Assembly (NCBI RefSeq): GCF_934630535.1
Contig: NZ_CAKTVU010000009.1
Coordinates: 25,905-89,904 of the forward strand
Length of the DNA stretch: 64,000 nucleotides
From: an uncultured Senegalimassilia sp.
Lineage (GTDB): Bacteria; Actinomycetota; Coriobacteriia; Coriobacteriales; Eggerthellaceae
Direction: 5' to 3'
Below the pieces are notes generated by a model. It made no database searches and was not told the DNA's origin. It saw only the letters and a program-made list of their open reading frames with translations. Both the position numbers and the translations under genes were made by a program. Below are positions 17,199-26,800 of this stretch, one piece after another (within the stretch, counting starts at the first letter, position 1; each line of letters opens with the position of its first letter).

Positions 17199-18842
17199 CT
17201 ACTTTTGAGCCAACGCACGGCCGGTCACGTAGCCGGCGGTCACGCAACGGCCCAGCGACAGCCCGTAGATATCCAACGGGTAATCAACGCCGCCATAGAA
17301 GTTGCCGGCGCAGTTGCCGATGACGTACAGGCCCTCGATCGGCTCGCCCTCGGCCGTGAGCGCCTGGTTTTCGCAGTTGACCTCGAGACCTGCGCAAATG
17401 GTGGAGCAGCGCATGCGACGATGGATGCCGTAGAACGGCGCCTGCTTGACGGGGATCAGATACTTCGGATCCTTGCCGAACTCGGTGTCGGCGCCCGCTT
17501 CGCACAAGGCGTTGTAGTCCTCGACCGTCTTCACGAACGTCGCCGGGTCCTGGCCGATCTTCACCGCCAGCTCCTCGAGCGTGTCGGCCTTGAACGTGCG
17601 CACCTGGTCGGCGAACACGCCCTTGCGTTCGACGTCCTCCTCGGGCATATACACGCGCAGGCCCTCGGGGTCCACCAGCTTGCCCTTCCAGTCGGCGGCG
17701 TCGGTCATGTAGTTCGCGTCGAAGATCTGGGAATACCAGCCGGGATGCTTGCCATCGGGCAGGTAATTGTTCAGCAGGCTCATCTCCACGGTCTCGTCGA
17801 CGAAGCGCTTGCCGGTGTTGTCGGCCACCGCCAAAAACGGCATGTCGCACATGGAAGCCGGGCCGGCGTCGAAGTCGTGCAGCATCTTGGTATGGCCGAT
17901 GTGCTCCATGGCCGCGCCAACCCACATGCCCATCTTGTGGCCGTCGCCGGTCTGGTTGTTCTGCTTGCGCTCGAAGTTGTGCAAGTCGGGGATGTAGTAG
18001 TCCACCATCTCGTTGTCATTGGAATAGTCACCCGTCGCGATGATCACGCCATTCTTGGCGTTGACCTGCACATATTCGCCATCTTCGCGCTGAGCGATCG
18101 CACCGGTGACCGCACCGGACTTGTCGGTGACCAGCTGGCGCGCCGGCGTGGAATAGCGGATATCCACGCCTTTTGCTGCCGCCACCTTCGCCAGCGACTG
18201 CATGGCATCGCCGGTGGTGAAGGGCTTGGGGCCGAAGAATGCCGTGACATAGTCAAGCTTGAAACCGTTGATGTTGAGCGTGGCGGTTTGCTGGCGATTG
18301 GCGTCATCGGACACGGGGCCGTCGACGGACTTGATGCGGTCGATGCACCAGTGCAGCGCCTCGCCGGAATTGTAGGCCCAGTTGCTGACCAGCTCGCGAT
18401 GCGAACGGTGCTGGTTCGCCTTCACCACCAGCGAGATCAAGTGCTCGATGCCCGCCGGGTCGCACTTGTCAAGGTTCAGGCCCGCCGCGGAATTGCCGTG
18501 CGACATGGCGGTACGCTCCTTCTGCAGCAGCACCACCTTCGCACCGCTTTCCGCCGCGGACAGCGCCGCCGGGGTACCTGCCGCACCGGCGCCGATGACC
18601 AGCACGTCGCAATCGACGGTTTCGGAAACCTTCGTGATCGGCTCGGGCGCCTGCATGAACGACGGCAGCCCGCTGGCGGTGGTGAAGCCGTTGCCCGCAA
18701 CGCCGACAGCGCCATCGGCATAAGGCGTGTACTCTTGATAGCCGCACGCGGAAAGCGCGCCGGCGCTCAGCGCACCCAGCGCGGAAATGCCGCCAAGCTT
18801 CAGGAAATTACGGCGCGACGTGGCCCTTCCCTTTGCTTCCAT
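17199..18842 (-). CDS. Tat-exported FAD-dependent reductase, second copy
   Basis: 547-aa fumarate-reductase-like flavoprotein. Tat signal SRRNFLKLGGI ending LSACG (lipobox-like), FAD site DVLVIGAGAAGTPAALSAAE, and C-terminal GLYVIGNCAGNFYGGVDYPL with ITCAGLEVN-type sequence (STICAGLEVNCENQ). Same gene order as the 12-13.8 kb operon: flavoprotein then cytochrome. ATG at 18842 follows AGAGGAG. The two flavoproteins are clearly diverged, so they probably act on different electron acceptors. No regulator is adjacent. Confidence 0.9.
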   Translation of the reverse strand: MEAKGRATSRRNFLKLGGISALGALSAGALSACGYQEYTPYADGAVGVAGNGFTTASGLPSFMQAPEPITKVSETVDCDVLVIGAGAAGTPAALSAAESGAKVVLLQKERTAMSHGNSAAGLNLDKCDPAGIEHLISLVVKANQHRSHRELVSNWAYNSGEALHWCIDRIKSVDGPVSDDANRQQTATLNINGFKLDYVTAFFGPKPFTTGDAMQSLAKVAAAKGVDIRYSTPARQLVTDKSGAVTGAIAQREDGEYVQVNAKNGVIIATGDYSNDNEMVDYYIPDLHNFERKQNNQTGDGHKMGMWVGAAMEHIGHTKMLHDFDAGPASMCDMPFLAVADNTGKRFVDETVEMSLLNNYLPDGKHPGWYSQIFDANYMTDAADWKGKLVDPEGLRVYMPEEDVERKGVFADQVRTFKADTLEELAVKIGQDPATFVKTVEDYNALCEAGADTEFGKDPKYLIPVKQAPFYGIHRRMRCSTICAGLEVNCENQALTAEGEPIEGLYVIGNCAGNFYGGVDYPLDIYGLSLGRCVTAGYVTGRALAQK

Positions 18843-19052
18843 AGTTTCTCCTCTCCAAAGAACCTTCCTCAGCCCCGCGCGCGTGCTGGAGTTTCGTCAT
18901 CCCGAAAAGCCGCTCGCAAAGCCAAAAAGCACTCTACGGGCGCCCGGCGTACCCCGCTAGGCTGTACTTGTTTTTGTACTTGGATGCGTGCAAAGCAAGC
19001 AGGCGCAACCCTTACAGCAGGGCCCGCCCCCTTCTTTTGCCCTCCGCGATCG

Positions 19053-19191
19053 AAAACTCGATACGTTTGTGTTTTGCTGGCTATCGGGTTTCTATCGTTA
19101 TTCTGCACATGCTTTTGACCTGGGGAAACGCTAAAGCCATCCACTACGCTACTTGGCCTTAGCGAGTTAAAACACAAACGTATCGAGTTTT
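19053..19191. repeat. Small element with perfect 23-bp inverted arms
   Basis: The arm at 19053-19075 (begins AAAACTCGATACG, ends TGTGTTTT) is the exact reverse complement of 19169-19191; the middle is 93 bp. The middle contains GACCTGGGGAAACGC, a motif also present in the repeats at 38899 and 40045. The rest of 18843-19362 shows no gene. Confidence 0.8.
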
Positions 19192-19362
19192 AGGCGGCAG
19201 CACGCATTTGCGGCGCAATTCGACCACCTGATCGCAATACGAGCTCGGGGAAGTTTCTGCGCTTTGCGCGTCCTACGCGCTTCGGCTCGCGCGCTTCGGC
19301 TATGCTGCTTGCAACGTTTCACGCGCAGCGGCAAAACCGCCGGGGCGTCGAGAGGGGGAAGC

Positions 19363-19596
19363 ATGTCGCAGCTGTCTTTGTATTTGGACGATGAGACCAT
19401 GGCCGCCTTGCGCGACATGGCGCAAGCAGGCGGAAAATCGCTTTCGAAATGCGCTGCCGAGCTGATCCGCAACGCTGCGGTGAGCGAGTGGCCGCCAGGC
19501 TTCGAGCGCCTGTTCGGCAGCATCGACGACGACACGTTCCAGACGCCTGTGCGCATCGTGAGCAAGCTGGATGCGGAAGCGGGGCACGTGCGATGA
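19363..19596 (+). CDS. VapB/CopG-type ribbon-helix-helix antitoxin
   Basis: 77-aa protein. N-terminal ribbon-helix-helix (SQLSLYLDDETMAALRDMAQ, then GKSLSKCAAELIRNA) and a C-terminal tail that should wrap the toxin. ATG at 19363 follows GAGGGGG. Its stop overlaps the start of the PIN gene (ATGA), the usual toxin-antitoxin arrangement. Expected to neutralise the PIN protein and repress the operon. Confidence 0.82.
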   Translation: MSQLSLYLDDETMAALRDMAQAGGKSLSKCAAELIRNAAVSEWPPGFERLFGSIDDDTFQTPVRIVSKLDAEAGHVR

Positions 19597-20018
19597 TCTA
19601 TTTGGATACCAGCACCTGCGTTGGCTTGCTGCGCGGCGATATATCCGTTTCACCTGCGACGATGCGCTCCATAGCTCCGACTGGGTTCGGCATTCCCGTG
19701 GTCGTGGAGTCCGAACTTTTAATCGCCGCCGCGCAAAGCCGCGATGCCGAGCGCAACACGCGAATCGTGCGCCAGTTCCTGCTGCCCTTCGAAAAGGTGC
19801 CGTACGATTCCAGCTGCTGCAACCTACATTGCCGCATCCGCCTGCATCTGGAATCGGCAGGCGCGCCGACGGGCACGAACATCATCGTCATCGCCGCCAT
19901 GGCCATGCGCCACGACGCCACCCTGCTCACGCGCTCGCCCGACCTGTATCGCCGCATCCCCGGCCTGAAGATGGTCGAATGCGGAAACGACCTCGGGGAA
20001 TCACTCAGGCTGTGCTAG
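19593..20018 (+). CDS. PIN-domain VapC-like toxin with an altered active site
   Basis: 141-aa PIN protein: MIYLDTSTCVGLL carries the first acidic residue (Asp5), and VVESELLIAAA the second (Glu). In the third motif, where VapC proteins have an Asp before xxIAA, this protein reads TGTNIIVIAAMAM, so the metal-binding Asp appears to be missing. The fourth region is LLTRSPDLYRRIPGL. VapC toxins are tRNA or rRNA endonucleases; this one may be weak or inactive. Overlaps the antitoxin by ATGA. Confidence 0.82.
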   Translation: MIYLDTSTCVGLLRGDISVSPATMRSIAPTGFGIPVVVESELLIAAAQSRDAERNTRIVRQFLLPFEKVPYDSSCCNLHCRIRLHLESAGAPTGTNIIVIAAMAMRHDATLLTRSPDLYRRIPGLKMVECGNDLGESLRLC

Positions 20019-20058
20019 GGGTTGGGGCGCCGCAACCCGACCTCCCGCCACGAACGCG

Positions 20059-20094
20059 AAGAAGGCGATGCGGGTCGTTCCGCATCGCCTTCTT
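20059..20094. terminator. Bidirectional hairpin between vapC and the 60-aa gene
   Basis: Perfect 15-bp stem (AAGAAGGCGATGCGG with its complement) and a 6-nt loop, flanked by TTCTTG on one side and TTCTT on the other strand. It can stop transcription from both convergent genes. Confidence 0.7.
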
Positions 20095-20206
20095 GTCGAA
20101 AACTTGCTGCGTGCTTGCGCGTCAAAGGTTGCGCTCCTTAACGCGCCTGCTTGGCCCGTGCGCCAATTAACGCTGACGCGCATCCGCTTGATCCATGCGC
20201 AAACTG

Positions 20207-20389
20207 CTAATCAACCTCGAATTGTCCCAAGTCAATCCCAAGATCTTCCGCTTTCTCACAGAGCTCGTAGCCGTCCATGTCCTCGATGTCCGCGACATCG
20301 AGCAACGCCGCGGGAAACCCGGAAAACGCTGCCGTGCCGCAATAGTCCTCCAGGTAATCGCGCAGCTCATCCGTATCGATTTTCGCCAT
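20207..20389 (-). CDS. Small acidic protein of unknown function
   Basis: 60-aa strongly acidic protein (starts MAKIDTDELRDYLEDYCG, ends GIDLGQFEVD), probably helical. The ATG at 20389 is preferred because GGAGG lies 8 nt upstream; the ATG two codons earlier would abut that site. No family is recognised. It lies alone between a terminator and the helicase gene; 20390-20673 shows nothing further. Confidence 0.62.
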   Translation of the reverse strand: MAKIDTDELRDYLEDYCGTAAFSGFPAALLDVADIEDMDGYELCEKAEDLGIDLGQFEVD

Positions 20390-20673
20390 GCTCATCCCCT
20401 CCAATTTCTTGATAACGCCACCAGAACCCATTCAACCCCGGCCAAATTCCACCCGACAGCAATCGGCCCTTCGGCGTAACGAACTTCGCACAGGAACGCG
20501 AAAGCTTCATACCCGAACGTTTAGCACCATGCCCCGAAGCAGTGCAACCAACCGCTTGGCGTTCCATCCTCGAAGCATCGCACAAGAACACAAAGGCGCC
20601 GCACCCGGACACTTGGTTCTACGTCCCCGAAGTGTCACCCGAAGTGGTCACGGCTCCGTCCCCTCCCGCAGCG

Positions 20674-22587
20674 TCACTCCACGGCATCTGCGGGCGCATC
20701 GAAGAGGCCCTCGAATACACAGCGTAGGTCGGACTCGTCGGTAAAGCCTGCTTCCAGAACGCCCTGGTCGATCGCTTGCAGCATGCGCTGCTCCTTTTCC
20801 CGTAGGCGGTTGTAGATGTTCTCGTCGAGCGACCAGCTCTGGCTTCCCAGGTCGAACACCAGGCGCATGAAACGATACTGCGTGTACTGCCCCTCGGGCA
20901 AACCCAGGCGATGGATGCGGTCTTTCGACTGCAGCAAATGCACCAGGTTGTAGCTGTACTCCAGGTACACGGCGTCGTGGCACACCGAATGCAGCGACAC
21001 GGATTCGGCGAGCGTCTGCGGGTTGGTCACCAGCACGCGCGTGCGTCCCTGCTTGAACGAATCAATCACCTGCCCGCGGCGCTGCTGGTCGGTCGACCCG
21101 CACACCACTTCCGCGGCAAAACCGCGGCGATTGAGCTCCGCCGCCATATCGAACATGCTTTTGCGGAAGAAGCACCACACCACCACGCTTTTGCCCTGGC
21201 GGGCAAGCCGCTCCACCTCGTCGGCGCACGCGGCGAATTTGCTCCCGGGCATCGCCTGCTCGATCAGCCGCAGCACATGCGGGCTCGAAAGCTCCTCGAT
21301 CGCGGCGGCGGAATCGCTTACGGCTACCTCGGAGTCGAACAACCCCATGGACTCGCCACCCTCAAGCCCGGAGCGCAAAAGAGCAGGGTTGCTTTCCAAC
21401 TGCAGCACGCGCACGATAAGCGCAAGCGGATTGCGGCGATACACCGTTTTGAGAACCCGCAAAAGCTCGTTTTCGGCATCGGAAGCCGCAACTTCGCAGA
21501 TGATGTCGGGCGACGCGTCGGGAACCCGCAGGCTCTTCTTGTTCGTACGGCAGAAAAACGGCTGCAACCTGGCGTTGATGAGCGGCGCTTCGTTGTCATC
21601 CACGCCATCCAGATACTCGGGCGTGTACCCGAAGTACGAATCGTATTCCTGCGGATACAGCAGATGAAGCAGGTTGTATATATCGCGAAACGAATTGGGG
21701 ATGGGCGTTCCCGTAAGCGCCACCACGTAGCGGGCCCGCGCCGCGGCGGCAAGGGCGGCCGACGCACGCACGCCATCCACCTGCTTCACCTTGTGCACCT
21801 CGTCGAACACGAGCATGGCCGAATCCGCCGCCAAGGCATCCACCTGTTCGGTAACGCCGGCGAGCATCTCGTAATTCAGCAGGATAAGGTCGTAGCGCGA
21901 AGCGTTCAGGCTCAGCTCGCGGCGGCGCGCGTCCGCCCCCTTGCCGGACCACTGCGGGTCGTGGAAGTTCAAAACACGCGGCGCGGGAGAGCCGAAGCAG
22001 GACACCCATTCGTCGACCCATGAGCCGAACGAGCTCATGGGGCCGACCACGATCAAGCGATCGACCTTGCCAACGAAGCGCAGATACCCGAACGCCCCCA
22101 AAGTCGAAGCGGTTTTGCCCGAACCTGGAACGCTGAAGTTCGCCGATTTGCCCATGGAGCACATGAAGAACGCGTCCCACATCTGACGGTCCCGCAGCGG
22201 GCGGGCCATCATGGCGTCAACCGCGCGCGCGAACTCGGCGAACTCGCCATCTACCTGCGAAGAGCGCGCCTTAATGGCGTTGCCGGCGGCCGCCTTCTGG
22301 ATGATGCCCGCATTCCGCTGCTGCTCGGCATCGGAAAGCGATCCGTCGAGCTCGATCTCAAGCTCGGGATTGCGCGCGGCGACATCGCCGAGTTTTGCGA
22401 GCACGGCATCGATATCCAACCGCGTAAGATCCGGCGGGAACAGGATGATCTGCCCCACCGGATCCAAGGCGCGGCGTTTGACCGCAGCAAGCCGCACCTT
22501 CCACAACGATGATCGCACGAAGGCGTCCATATCCTGCCCTACCACCTCGATGGCAAGGCCGTCGCAATATCCGACCCTAAGCTTCAT
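20674..22587 (-). CDS. SNF2-family DEAD/DEAH helicase-like ATPase
   Basis: 637-aa SF2 ATPase, third gene of an unrecognised operon. After about 150 N-terminal residues of unknown type come Walker A (PGSGKTAS), the DEAH-like LVFDEVHKVKQ, LTGTPIPNS (motif III), and the C-terminal RecA-like half with LVTNPQTLAESV and QSKDRIHRLG (motif VI). SNF2 proteins translocate on double-stranded DNA and move or strip proteins. Overlaps the ParB-like gene by 11 bp, so translation is coupled. The operon context suggests a DNA-directed system, possibly defence; no known system is matched. Confidence 0.88.
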   Translation of the reverse strand: MKLRVGYCDGLAIEVVGQDMDAFVRSSLWKVRLAAVKRRALDPVGQIILFPPDLTRLDIDAVLAKLGDVAARNPELEIELDGSLSDAEQQRNAGIIQKAAAGNAIKARSSQVDGEFAEFARAVDAMMARPLRDRQMWDAFFMCSMGKSANFSVPGSGKTASTLGAFGYLRFVGKVDRLIVVGPMSSFGSWVDEWVSCFGSPAPRVLNFHDPQWSGKGADARRRELSLNASRYDLILLNYEMLAGVTEQVDALAADSAMLVFDEVHKVKQVDGVRASAALAAAARARYVVALTGTPIPNSFRDIYNLLHLLYPQEYDSYFGYTPEYLDGVDDNEAPLINARLQPFFCRTNKKSLRVPDASPDIICEVAASDAENELLRVLKTVYRRNPLALIVRVLQLESNPALLRSGLEGGESMGLFDSEVAVSDSAAAIEELSSPHVLRLIEQAMPGSKFAACADEVERLARQGKSVVVWCFFRKSMFDMAAELNRRGFAAEVVCGSTDQQRRGQVIDSFKQGRTRVLVTNPQTLAESVSLHSVCHDAVYLEYSYNLVHLLQSKDRIHRLGLPEGQYTQYRFMRLVFDLGSQSWSLDENIYNRLREKEQRMLQAIDQGVLEAGFTDESDLRCVFEGLFDAPADAVE

Positions 22588-23815
22588 CGCCCTGCCCGCA
22601 AGCCTCTTCTATGGCGCGGCGCACGCCCTCGACGGCGTCGATGACCGCATCAAGGCCCTGCAGCGCGCGCATCCGCTCATCCTCGGGCAAGCGGCCGAAC
22701 AGCGTGCCGTCGATACTCTCCAGGATATGCGCGGCGTTCAGGATGTTCTCGGCCGGCGCCGCAAGCAGCTTGCTGGCCTTGGCTTGGGTGTCCGCCTTGT
22801 CCATCACGTCGTTGAACTGCTGCACCAGCTTCTCATCCCCGCGGATATGCTCGCGGATGCCGGCGGTGTCCACGACGGGCATCTCGGCCAGGCGGTCGTT
22901 GACCTCGGCCGCAAGATCGGTTTCCTTGCGGATGAAATCCGGTGCGGCGGGGGACTCCAAAACCGGCTTGAAGCGGCGCACGAAACGCGTGATGTCGCCG
23001 CGCGGCTCCACCACCATGTTCGCGAAAATGCAGTTGCGAACCTCTTCGCGCTCGTCATCGCCGGAGCACTTCTTCAGCAAACGGGGGATCTCCATGATAG
23101 GGCCGGAGATCTCCAGATCCCTTGCCAGGAAGAACTGCTCGGGGGCGTTGCAGAACTCGAGGAACTGCGCCATGAGGTTCGCCTGCTCTACCAGCGAGTT
23201 CACCTCACGCACCGTCATGTTGGCGCTTTTCGCATACTCCTCGGTGGTGAGCAGGCGGTTCTTCAGGATATCGTTGTAGATGCCCACCAGACGGTCGATG
23301 GGGTTGTAATCGACCTTGCCCTCCTGCCCGAACTGGATGGCAAGCTCGAGCTTCTTGATGCGTCGCCGATCCTGCGCCATTTCCTGAGGCAGGACCATCG
23401 CATCGATCCAGTTGAACTTCTCGTCGTCCTGCGCAAGCTGGCGCAGGCACGTGAAGCGACGGTTGCCGTCGATGATAAGCCCGTCCTCAAGGACGATCGC
23501 CGTGACTTCCTGCCCGAACAGCTTGATGTTGTTGCGCGTTTTCTTCAGGGCATCGGGGTTCGACTGCTCGATGAAGCCGCCGACGATATCGTTGAAGGCC
23601 TTGCGATCGGACGTGTCGGGCGCCTGCCCGTCGTGATCCTTCCGATACAAGCTCATCCACGTGGCGATTCGGTCGTTTTGAGCGTTGTAGTACAGCTGAT
23701 CGAGCTTGATCCTGTACACGCGGTAGTTGTTGGAAACGCCATCGATGGTCAGCTTGCTGACGCGCCCCGTATCCTGAACGTACTTCGCGGCGACGCCTTC
23801 CTTCGTTAGAGCCAT
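22577..23815 (-). CDS. ParB/sulfiredoxin-domain protein with HTH
   Basis: 412-aa protein. The ParB N-terminal nuclease/NTPase-like fold is shown by LIIDGNRRFTCLRQLAQDDE (about residues 115-135) after a VYRIKLDQLYYN segment, and is followed by a ParB-type helix-turn-helix (LTTEEYAKSANMTVREVNSL). The C-terminal half is helical. It is not a chromosomal ParB: no ParA is near, and it is locked between a large sigma-like protein and a SNF2 helicase with overlaps on both sides. DNA-binding CTP- or ATP-dependent action is a family-level expectation only. Confidence 0.8.
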   Translation of the reverse strand: MALTKEGVAAKYVQDTGRVSKLTIDGVSNNYRVYRIKLDQLYYNAQNDRIATWMSLYRKDHDGQAPDTSDRKAFNDIVGGFIEQSNPDALKKTRNNIKLFGQEVTAIVLEDGLIIDGNRRFTCLRQLAQDDEKFNWIDAMVLPQEMAQDRRRIKKLELAIQFGQEGKVDYNPIDRLVGIYNDILKNRLLTTEEYAKSANMTVREVNSLVEQANLMAQFLEFCNAPEQFFLARDLEISGPIMEIPRLLKKCSGDDEREEVRNCIFANMVVEPRGDITRFVRRFKPVLESPAAPDFIRKETDLAAEVNDRLAEMPVVDTAGIREHIRGDEKLVQQFNDVMDKADTQAKASKLLAAPAENILNAAHILESIDGTLFGRLPEDERMRALQGLDAVIDAVEGVRRAIEEACGQGDEA

Positions 23816-26800
23816 TCCTGCACCTTCCTTCCGTAAGCTTCATAAGAAGCGAATACCATATCCAGATCGCCGTTGTAGTAGCAGCATCCGTCGGCATCGG
23901 CGCTCTTCGCCAACGCGCGCAGCCGACTTGCGCCGACGTCGATCCCGTAACGCTCCTTCAGGTAGCCGACAAGGTCCTCCACCTCGAACGCGTCCTGTTC
24001 CTTCAGCACGTATTCCAAGAACATCACGCCCGTGAACGAGCCGGGTTTGCGGCAGAATATCTGCGAATCCCCCAGGCTCGTCTTTTTCAGGGAGCTGTTG
24101 ACGTACCCCTCGGCAAGAACGTATTCGAAGAACTCCTTGCCAAGGTCTAGCTCGTCCTGAATCGCGTCCAACTGATGCTTGAAGCCGGCATCGCGCAGCG
24201 TCTTCACCGTGAACGGCTGCTCGTAGGGCATGAACGCGATGGCCCTGTTCACGAAGTCGCGCATCATCCATGGCCTGATAGGCGTTTCCAGCTTCGCGAA
24301 CGGCTTCGTGGACAGATACTGCTTGTCGGAGATCCTCACGATGTCGAACGCGCGCTTGCGCGCCTCCATCTCCAAACGGAACTTCGGATGCCTGAACACC
24401 TCGCACCCGAAGCCCGGGTCGTCCTCGCTGAAGCGATCGCGCGATTCAATCAACTCACGGAAATAAGCACGCTCGTCGACCCCGTCCTTGAACAGCAGCT
24501 CCTCGGAGCGATACCATCCCAGGCGATCAAGGGTGCTCTTGTCGCCGACCTTCACGTTGCTTTGAGGGAACCGCACCTCGAACCTGCTTTTCACCAGCGC
24601 AAACGAGCAGCATTCCCCCGCATCGGCAAGCTCTTCCGCCAAAAACCGCATCTGCTCGTCACCGGCACGTTCCTCGTCGATAAGGTACTGCGCACCGCGC
24701 CTACATTCCTCGAAGGGCTTGAGGAAGCTATCAAGGAACACCTGCTCGGGAACGCCGTACTCCCGCTCATATTCGCGCGCAAGCTCTTTGGCGTTTGCCG
24801 GCCCAAACTCGCGAATGATGCTCCTGACCTGGTGATTCCTGTTCGGATTACCGAATCGAACGAACGGGTATTCCGCCGCCTCGAACCCAGGGGCCTCCGA
24901 CACGAAATGCGCGAGCGCGAAGAACAACTCGACTTCGTTGCGAAGATCAAGCGACAGGCAAGCCTCTTTCATGCGCTCGTCCTCGAACAGCACGCTGACG
25001 CCGCATTCAACATCGGCTCGAACCGACGAGGACAGCAGCTCGATCAACGGAGCGAAATCGTGCGCATCGGCATCGTAGTAGCGAAGCTTCTCCGAGCCGA
25101 ACGTCTCGCCGTACTCGCTTTTGATGACGTTTGCCCTCTCGTACACGTACGAGGCGAACTGGCGCAGCGAGGGGAACTGCAGGCGCTCGGAATCCGCAAG
25201 CCCATGACGCTCGAGCAGCTGACGATACGCGGCCAGCAAGCCTTGCAACGAAACGGGCTCGTCGGCGGCCTCCGAACGCAGCAGGCGATCGACCAGCAGC
25301 CCGCGCTTCAGGGCGATCCGCTCGCCGCCGTCGATGATCTCCGAGTCGCTGGTCGCCTGATCATGCTTCCCGCGATCTTCGCCGTCATCGGCCTCCCCCG
25401 CCGGGTTGTACGGCAGTTTGCCCGACGTCGGGGCGCTGGATATCTCCTTCAGGAAACGGTACACCCGCTCGGGCTGGCCCGTTTCCGCCTCGAATTGCGC
25501 GGCGTCCATGTCGTAGGTTTCGAAGATCGAAAGATAGCGTTCCTCGGCGATGAACGGGCGAGCCGCCAAGGTCTTCGCGATCAGCTTGACGATGATCGCC
25601 TTGTCGGGCACTCCGAAGCGCTCGGCGCACTCCTTGTTCTTCGCCCCGTTCAATCGCATGGTGACCAGCTCGCGTAGATTGTCGGGAAGCAGCCTCACCC
25701 AGATATCGAGCCTGCATACCGAGAACTGAAGCATAATGGATTTCTCGCCCGACTGCAGCAGCTCGCACCCTCCCCTAGGAAGATAATCCGTGCGCGCCAA
25801 TACCGCCGTTTTATCCCAGGCCCCTCCACGCGGAATGGTGACCAAGATATGCGATTGGCCTTCGCCCAGGTCGCCGATGGCGACGCGGGCGCGGCGCCAC
25901 ACGCTCTCGAGCAGGGCGTTGCCGGTTTCAGGCAGCTCGTCCACCTGCTCGAGCACCTGCCGTACCGCCTTTGCGTGATGAGTCATCATGCCGTTGCCGG
26001 CGGCGGTTTCGGCGAGCGCCGCTGCCGCCATGGGAGCCAGAAGCACATGCAGCTCCTCGCGGGACACGGGGTATTCCAGGCGCTCGATTTCGTTTTGCAC
26101 GCTGCGCAAAACGGAGAGGGCCTCTTTGGAGTACTTGGAATCGAAGGAGGCCAGCGGGCTTTTTTCGCCGCCTTCGCGGCCCTGCTGATTGTGCAAGCGC
26201 TCGACTTGATTGAAAATCACGGCGGCGACCTGCGGAAATAGCTTGTACTGCTCCACCAAGCCCCGCTCTCCGACGCGCTCGACATCGCCTACGGTTAGCA
26301 AGTTCAACATGCGCAGCTTTCGAAGCGTGGGCGTCGGGACGCCCAATTGCTCGACGGGAAGGCTTGCCACCTGGACTTCGGGAGCCTGCGATATCGTCAG
26401 CCCATCGCGCCGGCAAACGGCGTCAACGTCGATGACACCGCCGTAAATGCCAAATGCGAACGACTTCGACCGCGACAGCTCCGTAAGCGTCTTGAGCTGC
26501 CGCGCGGACAGATGGTAGGAGGGCTCGATGGCGCACAGGCGCAGCGCATCGACGGCAGCGGACACGTACTCGGGCTTGACCTGCGAAGCAAGGTCCTCGT
26601 CGTCCAGCGCCGCGACAAGCTCGCGAACCGTGGTGATGCCGGCTTCCAGGAAACGCGCCTCGCACTTCTTCGGCAAGCGCAACATGGCGATGCGGTCATG
26701 CGCGAACACGCGGGGAACCGTGTCCGCCACAGGCGCCCCGGAATCGCCGTCAAGCGCTTTCCCCAGGTCATCGAGCGGTTTTGCGGGTGCGTCGGGCGTG

